NCBI GenBank assembly: GCA_964385405.1
Contig: CAYLOT010000013.1
Coordinates: forward strand, 4,720-68,719
DNA: 64,000 nt
Source: CAIZGX01 sp964385405
GTDB taxonomy: Bacteria; Bacteroidota; Bacteroidia; Flavobacteriales_D; Sanyastnellaceae
Direction: 5' to 3'
Shown: positions 40,246 to 48,221 of the stretch, piece after piece
Layout: each line of letters starts with the position of its first letter
Position numbering within the stretch: position 1 is the first letter of the stretch
Made by a program: the position numbers and the translations under genes
Notes under the pieces: model-generated
What the model was told of the DNA's origin: nothing
Databases searched by the model: none
What the model saw: only the letters and a program-made list of their open reading frames with translations

Positions 40246-41449
40246 GCAATTCTAACGGCTTCCACGACAAATCGAAAGTTGTGGCAATGTCTTCATTGGT
40301 AAGGGTTCCGTGATAGAGGTAGACTCCATTGCGGAACCCTTTCTGATTTCGAATCAGATTCACAATTCCACCTTCGTCGCCTAAGTCTAATATTACCGGT
40401 GCGAAAATATTCGAAAGCGCATAAGACGCCGTTCTTGAAACGCGCGCTGCAATATTCGGAACACAATAATGAATTACCCCGTGCTTACGGAAAGTCGGAT
40501 TCTCGTGGTTCGTTACTTCAGATGTTTCAAAACATCCGCCGCGATCGATACTCACATCTACAATTACACTTCCCTCTTTCATGTCTTGAACCATTTCCTC
40601 AGAAACAACCACTGGGGTTCTTCCTTTCTTCGAGCGAATAGCACCAATGACAACATCGGCGTATTTCAACGCACGCGAAAGTTCAGAAGGCTGAATGGTG
40701 CTGGTCCATAAGTGAACACCCAAATCGTTCTGAATGCGTTTCAATTTGTAAATACTGTTATCGAAAAGCTTAACGCTTGCTCCCAAACCAAGGGCAGCGC
40801 GCGCCGCATTTTCTCCAACCGTTCCAGCGCCAATGATGACTACCTCTGTTGGACGAACACCAGTAATTCCCCCGAGCATTAGTCCTCTTCCACCAGTATG
40901 ATGACTGAGGTATTCTGCTGCAAGCATGATTGACGTATTGCCCGCAATTTCAGCCATTGCGCGAACAATGGGGTAAATTCCTTTTTTATCTTGAATGTAA
41001 TCCCAAGCGATGGCTGTGATTTTTTTTACTGAAAGCTGCACGAAACACTCCTTCGATTGAACCGGTAAATTCAACGCTGAGATAAGCGTTTGCTTACCGG
41101 GCATCAACTCTATTTCTTCCAAACTCGGTGGCGCCACTTTCATGATTACGTTAGCTTGAAAGACTTGCCTGCGGTCGTAAACAATGGTTGCGCCGCATTC
41201 GCTGTAATCATGATCTAAAAAATTACTCTCGTTACCTGCGCCCGATTCTATAATTACATCGTGACCTCGACTCACCAATAAACCAACACTTTCGGGAGCA
41301 AGCGCCACGCGACGTTCCTGAAAAGAGGTTTCCTTTGGAATGCCAATGGTTAAACGTTGCATGTTCTTTCCAACGTGCAGCATTTCTTCTTGCGGAGACA
41401 GCGCCGTTTCAAGCGCAATGGAGTGAAAATGTTTTTTAGAAAGGGCCAT
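40229..41449 (-). CDS. ald: Alanine dehydrogenase
   Basis: NAD-dependent interconversion of alanine and pyruvate plus ammonium. A 406-residue member of the AlaDH/PNT family: IGIPKETSFQERRVALAPES, the NAD loop EVVIIGAGTVGENAARAALG, DVSIDRGGCFETSE and VPNIAARVSRTASYALSN. The first 32 residues before RLTIGIPKE are an N-terminal extension compared with Bacillus Ald but usual for the Bacteroidota form. A -7-like TAACTTCG (41469-41476) lies 19 bases upstream. It is near porX and tsaE, an arrangement I recall as common in flavobacteria. Confidence 0.93.
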   Translation of the reverse strand: MALSKKHFHSIALETALSPQEEMLHVGKNMQRLTIGIPKETSFQERRVALAPESVGLLVSRGHDVIIESGAGNESNFLDHDYSECGATIVYDRRQVFQANVIMKVAPPSLEEIELMPGKQTLISALNLPVQSKECFVQLSVKKITAIAWDYIQDKKGIYPIVRAMAEIAGNTSIMLAAEYLSHHTGGRGLMLGGITGVRPTEVVIIGAGTVGENAARAALGLGASVKLFDNSIYKLKRIQNDLGVHLWTSTIQPSELSRALKYADVVIGAIRSKKGRTPVVVSEEMVQDMKEGSVIVDVSIDRGGCFETSEVTNHENPTFRKHGVIHYCVPNIAARVSRTASYALSNIFAPVILDLGDEGGIVNLIRNQKGFRNGVYLYHGTLTNEDIATTFDLSWKPLELLIEAI

Positions 41450-41496
41450 AGCTGAGTTTTCTCATCTTCGAAGTTACGAAACCTTGCTTATTATTT

Positions 41497-41526
41497 TTGA
41501 AAGGTTGGAATTATCTGCTATTTTTG
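41497..41526 (+). promoter_or_regulatory. Promoter of the small membrane protein gene
   Basis: TTG at 41497-41499 at the end of a T run, a 19-base spacer, then TATTTTTG (41519-41526). The ATG used is 18 bases downstream. Confidence 0.55.
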
Positions 41527-41544
41527 ACCCGCAAAATAAAAACT

Positions 41545-41850
41545 ATGTCACATTCAGATTCTCCAAAGCAAAGCTCATTCTTCTTATGGTTGATTGTTCC
41601 GCTTGCTGCTATTTTAACCTTAATGTTCGTGAACATTAACAACAACGCTGCAGTGCCTATGACTAAACTTCCAGGTTCTGTTCCTGCGAAAGAAGTTGAA
41701 GAAGTGAAACACGAAGACCACAAAGCACATGCTGACACAACTGCACATGCTGCAGATGCTCATGGTGCCGAAGGCGCTAAAGTTGAAGAGATGAAAGCTG
41801 ACGCTGCTCCTGCTGAGCATCTTGCTCCAGCGCACAAAGGTGATCACTAA
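41545..41850 (+). CDS. Small membrane protein with His/Ala/Glu-rich tail
   Basis: 101 residues from the ATG at 41545 (MSHSDSPKQSS); an in-frame start at 41497 would lie upstream of the -7 promoter box. One TM helix (FFLWLIVPLAAILTLMFV) is followed by a low-complexity, charged tail with about ten histidines (HEDHKAHADTTAHAADAHG ... APAHKGDH). The tail would lie outside the cytoplasm or in the periplasm and could bind metal ions. That is inference from composition only. The stop overlaps convergent tsaE by 4 bases. No family recognised. Confidence 0.65.
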   Translation: MSHSDSPKQSSFFLWLIVPLAAILTLMFVNINNNAAVPMTKLPGSVPAKEVEEVKHEDHKAHADTTAHAADAHGAEGAKVEEMKADAAPAEHLAPAHKGDH

Positions 41851-42248
41851 AATTCAAAAACACGCTTTCCTTCTTCTTCGCGAATGCGAAGGAAACAAGG
41901 ATTGCCTAGATAGTCGAACGCCACTTCTGGCCATTCGATGAAGACATACCGAGCCCCGTATAAATAATCTTCGAAGCCGAACTCTTGCAGTTCGGCTTTT
42001 GATTTTACACGGTACAAGTCGAAGTGATACATGCGCTCATTGTTTTTCAGGTGATATTCATTCACCAAGGAAAATGTCGGAGAGCTTGTGTTCTCTTCCC
42101 CTAATAATTTCGCAACAAGCGATATGAAGGTTGTCTTGCCAGCACCCATTTCCCCTTCCACACAAAATACTCCTGAAGGATGTTTCTGAATGAATTGCTG
42201 TGCCAATGATTCCAGCTCTTCCAACGAATGAACTTCAAACTGCTGCAT
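41847..42248 (-). CDS. tsaE: tRNA N6-threonylcarbamoyladenosine biosynthesis ATPase TsaE
   Basis: The P-loop ATPase that works with TsaB/TsaD to make t6A37 in tRNAs reading ANN codons. 133 residues from the ATG at 42248 (MQQFEVHSLEELESLAQQF), which is 1 base after the porX stop. Walker A is in CVEGEMGAGKTTFISLVAK. The family motifs SSPTFSLVNEY, MYHFDLYRV and FIEWPEVAFDY are all present. Confidence 0.95.
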   Translation of the reverse strand: MQQFEVHSLEELESLAQQFIQKHPSGVFCVEGEMGAGKTTFISLVAKLLGEENTSSPTFSLVNEYHLKNNERMYHFDLYRVKSKAELQEFGFEDYLYGARYVFIEWPEVAFDYLGNPCFLRIREEEGKRVFEF

Positions 42249-42249
42249 G

Positions 42250-43809
42250 TTACTTCGATTGTAGAACAACAAATGGAATAATCATTTCCTCTAACGATAT
42301 ACCTCCGTGCTGAAAGGTGTTTTGATAGTAGTTCATGAATTGGTTGTAGTTATTCGGATAAACAAAGAAATCATTGTCGGTAGCGAAAACAAAGGCTGTG
42401 CTAATGTTTTGCTTCGGCAAGTGCGCTTCGCTCGGATTGCGAATTTCAAAAACTTCCTTCGGGTTGTAATCGAGATTTCTTCCGGCCTTGTAGCGCAAGT
42501 TCGAGTTCGTTGCTCGATCTCCCACAATGCGAATTGGATTTTCCACGCGCACTGTTCCGTGGTCTGTGGTAATGATCACCTTGCATTTCTTTTCAGACAG
42601 GTGCTTCAGCATTTCAAGAAGTGCGCTGTGCTCGAACCAACTTTCCGTCAAAGACAGGTATGCTGGCTCATCGTCTGCTAACTCTTTAATCACGTCCATT
42701 TCTGTGCGCGCGTGACTGAGCATATCCACAAAATTGTATACGATTACATTCAAGTTGTTCTTCAACAAATTCGTGAATGAATCGGCCAATTTTTTTCCAG
42801 CATGATAATTTGTAATCTTGTTGTAGGACCATTTCACATCGAGACCCAAACGCTTCAATTGTGCGCCGAGGAAATCTTCTTCGTGCAGGTTTTTTCCGCC
42901 TTCATCTTCTTCACTCTTCCACCAATTCGGATACAGCTTTTGCATTTCAGAAGGCATTAGTCCAGAGAACAGTGCATTGCGCGCATAGTGCGTGGCTGTA
43001 GGAAGAATACTGAAGAACAAGTCTTCTTCTTCAATTCTGTAAAACGGTTTTATATGTGGAATAAGCGTCTTCCACTGATCGTAACGCAAGTTGTCTATGA
43101 CCAACATGAAGACAGATTCATCGGCTTTCGCGGAAGCAACTAAAGGCGCAACGCGCTGACGAAAAACCGAATTCGAAAGCAAAGGTGCCTTCGAAAAATC
43201 TTTCATCCATTCGAGGTAATTCTGCTTAATGAATTTCGAGAATTGCTCGTTCGCTTCTCTGCGTTGCGTCTTGAATATTTCATTCATGCCTTCGTCGTTC
43301 GAACCGCGAAGTTCTTGCGACCAGTAAGTCATTTTCTTGAAGAAATTCTTCCACTCTTCAGCGTTCATGCGCTGACCGAGCTGCATGCTTATCTCGCGAA
43401 ACTCTTGACGGTAATCGTTCGTGGTCTTTTCACTTACCAAACGTTTTTCGTCGAGGTTCTTTTTAATTGTCAAAAGAATCTGATTCGGATTAACCGGCTT
43501 AATGAGGTAGTCGGAAATTTTCGAGCCAATGGCGTCTTCCATAATGTGCTCTTCTTCGCTCTTTGTAATCATAACGATTGGAAGCGAAGAGTCTATGGCC
43601 TTCATGTCTTGAAGTACCTGTAAACCGCTCAATCCGGGCATGTTCTCGTCTAGAAAAACAATGTCGAAGAATTCCTTTTTCACACAATCGATTGCAGATC
43701 TTCCGTTGTTCACGGTTGTAAGCACATAGCCCTTTTGTTCGAGGTAAAGAATATGCGGCTTAAGCAATTCAATCTCGTCGTCGGCCCAAAGTATTTTTAC
43801 AGGATTCAT
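42250..43809 (-). CDS. porX: PorX, T9SS response regulator with PglZ domain
   Basis: A 519-residue two-domain regulator that controls type IX secretion genes with the sensor PorY and sigma factor SigP in Porphyromonas. Residues 1-120 are a CheY-like receiver: acidic DDE at 10-12, phospho-acceptor Asp54 in IVFLDENMPGLSG, Thr in MITKSEEE, and Lys in LIKPVNPNQ. A helical linker follows, then an alkaline-phosphatase-superfamily PglZ domain with VIDNLRYDQW (metal/nucleophile region), SILPTATHYARNALFSG and IITTDHGTVRVENP. The PglZ part is known to be a phosphodiesterase for oligonucleotides. porY is not in the window. A T9SS cargo gene diverges 117 bases away. Confidence 0.95.
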   Translation of the reverse strand: MNPVKILWADDEIELLKPHILYLEQKGYVLTTVNNGRSAIDCVKKEFFDIVFLDENMPGLSGLQVLQDMKAIDSSLPIVMITKSEEEHIMEDAIGSKISDYLIKPVNPNQILLTIKKNLDEKRLVSEKTTNDYRQEFREISMQLGQRMNAEEWKNFFKKMTYWSQELRGSNDEGMNEIFKTQRREANEQFSKFIKQNYLEWMKDFSKAPLLSNSVFRQRVAPLVASAKADESVFMLVIDNLRYDQWKTLIPHIKPFYRIEEEDLFFSILPTATHYARNALFSGLMPSEMQKLYPNWWKSEEDEGGKNLHEEDFLGAQLKRLGLDVKWSYNKITNYHAGKKLADSFTNLLKNNLNVIVYNFVDMLSHARTEMDVIKELADDEPAYLSLTESWFEHSALLEMLKHLSEKKCKVIITTDHGTVRVENPIRIVGDRATNSNLRYKAGRNLDYNPKEVFEIRNPSEAHLPKQNISTAFVFATDNDFFVYPNNYNQFMNYYQNTFQHGGISLEEMIIPFVVLQSK

Positions 43810-43895
43810 TTCAATTTTTTATGTTGGAAGCAACAGTGCAAATGTCGTAACGAAGTAAAGCGAATAAATTGCGTGACGATAAAAAATATGCAGCC

Positions 43896-43903
43896 TATAT
43901 TTG
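43896..43903 (+). promoter_or_regulatory. -7 promoter box for the delta-60 cargo gene
   Basis: TATATTTG, a full consensus match, 22 bases before the ATG at 43926. A TTG at 43869-43871 is 24 bases away, slightly long for the -33 element. Confidence 0.5.
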
Positions 43904-43925
43904 TTGGATATACTAACCCTTCACC

Positions 43926-45605
43926 ATGAAAAATTTTATTACAGTATTTGTCTGTGTTGTTTTATTCGGAGCGTTCGCTCAGGCTCAACCGGGATATTTA
44001 GATCCAACATTCGGTTCCAACGGCGTTGTTTTGGTTAATCCTTCGAATGTATTCGACAATGCGCAAGATGTGATTGTGTTGAACGACAACAAAATCCTAT
44101 TGTGCGGAACAACAGGCTCTGCAATGGATTTCGATATGATGGTGGTCAAATTGAATGAAGACGGTAGTTATGATGGCTCATTTGCAAACAACGGGGTTTT
44201 CACCTTAAGCAACACGGCAGGGTCCGACTTTGCCTACGACATGCATCTTCTTCCCAATGGAAACATTATTGTTGTTGGAGCCAAAAGCATTACTATGGCA
44301 GATACCCAATTTGCGGCATGGGCCATTAAGCCTGATGGAACCCTCGACCCATCTTTTGCCAATAACGGTGTTTATGAATCTAACTTAGCCTCAGGGGAAG
44401 AGTATATTAATCAAGTTCTGGTTTACAACAACTTGATCTATCTGGTTGGAAGAAAATTCACTCCAGGGTTTAGTTACAATTCCATTGCTGTGCAATGTCT
44501 CGACCTACAAGGAAATTTGGTGACTACCTTCGGAACGGGCGGAACCGCAACCTTTCAAACCTCCTCTACAGATGAATTCTCTGTGACGTCAGCCGCTGTG
44601 GTAACCGAAGGTGCTATTGCAATTTGTGGCGACAAATACAATCCGAATACCTTTGGATCGGTACCCATGATTATGCTCATGACATTAAATGGTGGACCCG
44701 TTAGCGCCTTCGGAACAAATGGCGTGTGGCTCGACAATTCGGGCGGAACCTACTACGACATTGAATACGCTAACTCAAAACTCATTGCCTCAGGAACCAA
44801 CGGTTCGTCGGCTATGGTAAGAAGACATAACCTAGACGCTTCATTGGACGTATCTTTTGGAAGCAACGGCACCTTCAACAATGCGGTGGGCGGATACAGC
44901 GTGTTCTTCGATTGTATATTGGGAGCCGACAACAATTGGTACGCTTGCGGTACAACCAGCTCTGGATTTATGGTTCGCGACTTCTTAACTACTCGCTTCT
45001 CATTTGATGGTATATTAGATGCAACCTGGGGTGGAACTGGAAACGTTGTTACATCATTAGGACCATCGTTTGACGACGCTTATGGGATTGGACTTCAAGC
45101 CGACGGAAAGGTTGTTTGTGCGGGGCTAACAGCTCAAGACTTAAACGATATGGGAGTGGTTCGCTACTTGGCTAGTGGTGATATTATTGTTGTTAACGGA
45201 TGCACCGCGGTAGATGCTTGCAATTACAACCCCACGGCTAATCAAGAAGATGGGTCATGCTATTTCATTGGAGATCCATGCGACGATGGTTTAGCTACAA
45301 CCGATAACGACGCATACAATGCGAACTGCATCTGTGAAGGTGTGAGCAACGTTGAAGAGAACAATGTCTTCGGAATGGTCGTTTTTCCAAATCCCAATAC
45401 TTCGGGCGAAATCACGCTCACAAGCAACGAGGTTGGAAAAGGTTCAATAAGTATTGTTGACATGACAGGACGTGTGGTATTTGTGCAAAATGGGGTAGTA
45501 TCTTCAACGCAGAAAATAAATATTGAAGAGCTTCCAATTGGCATTTATTCGCTGAGCGTCGTGCTTGAAAGCAAAAGATCAACTGTTTCATTTGTGAAAT
45601 TATAA
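43926..45605 (+). CDS. T9SS-secreted protein with delta-60 (DUF5122) repeats
   Basis: A 559-residue cargo. The signal peptide ends at AFAQAQ. Beta-propeller-type delta-60 repeats run from about residue 24 to 410 (GYLDPTFGSNGVVLV, GSYDGSFANNGVFTL, GTLDPSFANNGVYES, ASLDVSFGSNGTF, GILDATWGGTGNVV). One Cys module, CTAVDACNYNPTANQEDGSC, follows. A T9SS type A sorting domain ends the protein (VVFPNPNTSGEITLTSN, ISIVDMTGRVVFV, ELPIGIYSLSVVL, SFVKL). It is divergent from porX. The same Cys module occurs in the 890-residue cargo protein. Function unknown, surface or secreted. Confidence 0.88.
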   Translation: MKNFITVFVCVVLFGAFAQAQPGYLDPTFGSNGVVLVNPSNVFDNAQDVIVLNDNKILLCGTTGSAMDFDMMVVKLNEDGSYDGSFANNGVFTLSNTAGSDFAYDMHLLPNGNIIVVGAKSITMADTQFAAWAIKPDGTLDPSFANNGVYESNLASGEEYINQVLVYNNLIYLVGRKFTPGFSYNSIAVQCLDLQGNLVTTFGTGGTATFQTSSTDEFSVTSAAVVTEGAIAICGDKYNPNTFGSVPMIMLMTLNGGPVSAFGTNGVWLDNSGGTYYDIEYANSKLIASGTNGSSAMVRRHNLDASLDVSFGSNGTFNNAVGGYSVFFDCILGADNNWYACGTTSSGFMVRDFLTTRFSFDGILDATWGGTGNVVTSLGPSFDDAYGIGLQADGKVVCAGLTAQDLNDMGVVRYLASGDIIVVNGCTAVDACNYNPTANQEDGSCYFIGDPCDDGLATTDNDAYNANCICEGVSNVEENNVFGMVVFPNPNTSGEITLTSNEVGKGSISIVDMTGRVVFVQNGVVSSTQKINIEELPIGIYSLSVVLESKRSTVSFVKL

Positions 45606-45608
45606 CTC

Positions 45609-45947
45609 ATGTTAGAAAGTATTCCCGATTACATACCCTACAGCCTCCTTGCTCTTTTTTCTGTTGGAATTGGAATCTATTTGTTCAAAGATACTGTTCG
45701 CTTTGCGCTTAAAAGTGAAAAGACTAATGGACGAATTGTAAATTGGATGAGCGCCTCTGAGAAAGGGAAGAAGTACTTCTATCCGGTTATTGAATACACA
45801 CCGAAAGGTGGAGAAACCATTCGTTTGCGAACGGAAGATCGCTGTGAATTAGAGCCCATGTATGCTGTAGGAACAACCGTCACGGTGAAGTACGATTCAC
45901 AAAATTTCAAAACCATTCGCGTGGAATACCCAAAAAAAACTTCCTAA
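45609..45947 (+). CDS. DUF3592-type membrane protein
   Basis: A 112-residue protein with one N-terminal TM helix (YSLLALFSVGIGIYLF) and a small beta domain. The domain carries the DUF3592 hallmarks: TNGRIVNWMSASEKGKKYFYP, split as TNGRIVNW and KKYFYPVIEYTPKGGE, then VGTTVTVKYDSQNFKTIRVE. It starts 3 bases after the cargo gene stop, so probably shares its transcript. Role unknown. Confidence 0.7.
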   Translation: MLESIPDYIPYSLLALFSVGIGIYLFKDTVRFALKSEKTNGRIVNWMSASEKGKKYFYPVIEYTPKGGETIRLRTEDRCELEPMYAVGTTVTVKYDSQNFKTIRVEYPKKTS

Positions 45948-46017
45948 CGAAAGGGTGTTGTTAGATAGAGATAATCAAGTAATATTATGAAAGAAGAATA
46001 GACTAATTTGCAGTCTC

Positions 46018-46668
46018 ATGTGGGATTTCATTCAAAGTATAACTAGCCCAGAACAAATACTGCACATTGGCGGACTTGCCTTGGTGTTGATTATACTTTT
46101 TGCTGAAAATGGAATCATCATTGGCTTCTTTCTTCCCGGAGATTCCTTGTTGTTTTTTACCGGGCTTATAACCTCAACCCAACCTCAACTTCTTAACACC
46201 CCTATTTATAACCTCCTGCTATACATGTCTATTGCATCGCTTGCAGGTTGTCTTTTCGGATATTATTTCGGGTGGAAGGTAGGGCCCGCTATTTTTAATA
46301 GAAAAGATTCGTTTTTTTTCAAAAAGAAATATGTCGATGCTACCCGCACCTTCTACGAGAGACACGGAGGAAAAACACTTATTCTTGGAAAATTCCTGCC
46401 ATACATACGAACATTCGCACCCATTTTAGCCGGTGTTATTCGCGTACCATTTAAGTCCTTTGTCGGTTACAACATTGTTGGCGCCATTTCATGGGTTGTA
46501 TCGCTAACGCTTATGGGCTATTTCTTGGGAGAACGATTCCCTGGAATAAAAGATTACTTGGAGTATATCATACTCGGATTCATAGTCGTTACCAATGCCT
46601 TCGTAATTCGGGCGTATCTAAAAGAACGCAGAAAATCTAAAGCAAAAGAAAGCGAGGTCATCGATTGA
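46018..46668 (+). CDS. DedA family (VTT domain) membrane protein
   Basis: A 216-residue polytopic inner-membrane protein of the DedA/VTT family, members of which flip or recycle lipid carriers such as undecaprenyl phosphate. Seen: the first re-entrant motif FAENGIIIGFFLPGDSLLFFTG, split as ENGIIIGFFLPGDSLL, the second motif LGKFLPYIRTFAPILAGVIR with the conserved Arg, and GYNIVGAISWVVSLTLMGYF. The tail is basic. It is 18 bases upstream of lpdA, whose own -7 box overlaps the end of this gap. Confidence 0.9.
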   Translation: MWDFIQSITSPEQILHIGGLALVLIILFAENGIIIGFFLPGDSLLFFTGLITSTQPQLLNTPIYNLLLYMSIASLAGCLFGYYFGWKVGPAIFNRKDSFFFKKKYVDATRTFYERHGGKTLILGKFLPYIRTFAPILAGVIRVPFKSFVGYNIVGAISWVVSLTLMGYFLGERFPGIKDYLEYIILGFIVVTNAFVIRAYLKERRKSKAKESEVID

Positions 46669-46674
46669 CGTGCT

Positions 46675-46682
46675 TATCTTTG
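46675..46682 (+). promoter_or_regulatory. -7 promoter box next to the lpdA start
   Basis: TATCTTTG, a full TAnnTTTG match, ends 4 bases before the lpdA ATG, so the A of ATG would be about the first transcribed base. No -33 TTG at normal spacing. Confidence 0.5.
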
Positions 46683-46686
46683 CACC

Positions 46687-48093
46687 ATGGAAAATTTCGA
46701 TGTAGTTGTTGTTGGCGCGGGTCCAGGCGGATACGTTGCTGCTATTCGTTGCGCTCAATTGGGTATGAAAACCGCATTGGTTGAGCGTTATTCAACACTT
46801 GGAGGAACATGCTTAAACGTTGGATGTATTCCTTCGAAAGCGTTACTTGATTCCAGCGAGCACTACCATCAAGCTGTGCACACATTCGATATGCACGGAA
46901 TTGAACTTGGTTCTAAGCCAAAAGTGAACCTTGGACAAATGATCAAGCGCAAGCAAGACGTGGTAGACCAAACAACAAAAGGTATCGAGTTTTTAATGAA
47001 GAAAAACAAGATTTCTGTGCTTCACGGACACGGAACTTTCACTTCAGCTACAACGCTTTCTATTGCGAAAGCAGACGGAACAAACGAAGAGGTAAGCGGA
47101 AAGAATTTCATTGTCGCTACTGGATCAAAACCAGCGAGCCTTCCCTTCATTCAAATAGATAAAAAACGCGTCATCACAAGCACAGAAGCATTGAAGTTGG
47201 AAGAAGTTCCAAAGCACTTGATTGTCATTGGTGGTGGTGTAATTGGACTTGAGTTGGGTAGCGTTTATGCGCGTCTCGGTTCGAAGGTGAGTGTGGTGGA
47301 ATTCATGGACGGAATTATTCCAACCATGGATAAAACAATGGGGAAGGAACTTCAAAAATCATTAACCGCTCTTGGCTTCGAATTCTTCCTTTCACACAAA
47401 GTGAAAGAAGTTACAGCGAAAGGAAAAACAGTTACGGTGAAAGCAGACAACGCGAAAGGTGAAGAGGTAGCACTCGAAGGTGACTACGTTCTTGTTTCGG
47501 TTGGAAGAAAGCCATACACAGACAATTTAGGATTAGACAAAGCAGGCGTTCAAGTTGACGAGCGCGGAAGAATTGTAACGAACAATCATTTGCAATCAAG
47601 CGTTCCAAACATCTACGCCATTGGTGATGTAGTGAAAGGCGCTATGCTTGCGCACAAGGCAGAAGAAGAAGGAACATTTGTGGCTGAAGTTATTGCCGGA
47701 CAAAAACCGCACATCAACTACAACTTAATCCCAGGTGTGGTTTACACGTGGCCAGAGGTTGCAAGCGTTGGCTATACCGAAGAGCAATTGAAAGAGATGG
47801 GCAAGAACTACAAAGTAGGAAGCTTCCCATTCAAAGCAAGCGGAAGAGCGCGCGCGAGTATGGACACCGACGGATTGGTGAAAGTGTTAGCAGACAAAGA
47901 CACCGATGAAATCTTAGGCGTTCACATGATTGGTCCGCGTTGCGCAGACATGATTGCTGAAGCGGTTGTGGCCATGGAATTCCGTGCTAGCGCGGAAGAC
48001 ATTGCGCGTATTTCTCACGCACACCCCACATTCACCGAGAGCTTCAAGGAAGCGGCGTTGGATGCGACGGCGAAGCGGGCTATACACATTTAG
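46687..48093 (+). CDS. lpdA: Dihydrolipoyl dehydrogenase
   Basis: The flavoprotein E3/L-protein of 2-oxoacid dehydrogenase complexes and of glycine cleavage: reoxidises dihydrolipoamide with NAD+. 468 residues. FAD loop VVVGAGPGGYVAAIR at the N-terminus, redox disulfide GGTCLNVGCIPSK, NAD loop VIGGGVIGLELGSVYARLG, AIGDVVKGAMLAHKA, and the C-terminal His-Glu pair in SHAHPTFTESFKEA. The start is certain because the FAD strand begins at residue 4. The 3' end runs into hairpin array C. Confidence 0.96.
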   Translation: MENFDVVVVGAGPGGYVAAIRCAQLGMKTALVERYSTLGGTCLNVGCIPSKALLDSSEHYHQAVHTFDMHGIELGSKPKVNLGQMIKRKQDVVDQTTKGIEFLMKKNKISVLHGHGTFTSATTLSIAKADGTNEEVSGKNFIVATGSKPASLPFIQIDKKRVITSTEALKLEEVPKHLIVIGGGVIGLELGSVYARLGSKVSVVEFMDGIIPTMDKTMGKELQKSLTALGFEFFLSHKVKEVTAKGKTVTVKADNAKGEEVALEGDYVLVSVGRKPYTDNLGLDKAGVQVDERGRIVTNNHLQSSVPNIYAIGDVVKGAMLAHKAEEEGTFVAEVIAGQKPHINYNLIPGVVYTWPEVASVGYTEEQLKEMGKNYKVGSFPFKASGRARASMDTDGLVKVLADKDTDEILGVHMIGPRCADMIAEAVVAMEFRASAEDIARISHAHPTFTESFKEAALDATAKRAIHI

Positions 48094-48221
48094 TCCGAAG
48101 GACGAATGTTGCACAGCAACGAATGTGAATACACGAATGCCTTCGGCGATATATTTCTCTGACAACGTCAGATTAATCTCGAAGAGATTGATCGAAATTT
48201 ATTTCGATTGATCCGCAGGAT
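48093..48221. repeat. Mini-hairpin array C (GAAT/GATC-spacer type)
   Basis: Units in order: GTCC-GAA-GGAC, GAAT; GTTGC-ACA-GCAAC, GAAT; GTG-AATA-CAC, GAAT; GCC-TTC-GGC, GATATATTTC; TCTGAC-AAC-GTCAGA (48158-48172); AATCTC-GAA-GAGATT (48175-48189); ATCGAAAT-TT-ATTTCGAT (48191-48208); ATCC-GCA-GGAT (48211-48221). It starts within the lpdA stop codon and extends into the last codons of the convergent beta-barrel gene. A 15-base identity (GAATGCCTTCGGCGA, 48135-48149) recurs in array D in reverse orientation. Confidence 0.85.

Noticed and set aside
43810..43925. Plus-strand frame across the porX start (43735-43929)
   Set aside because: It overlaps the porX N-terminus in antisense and has no coding-like features.
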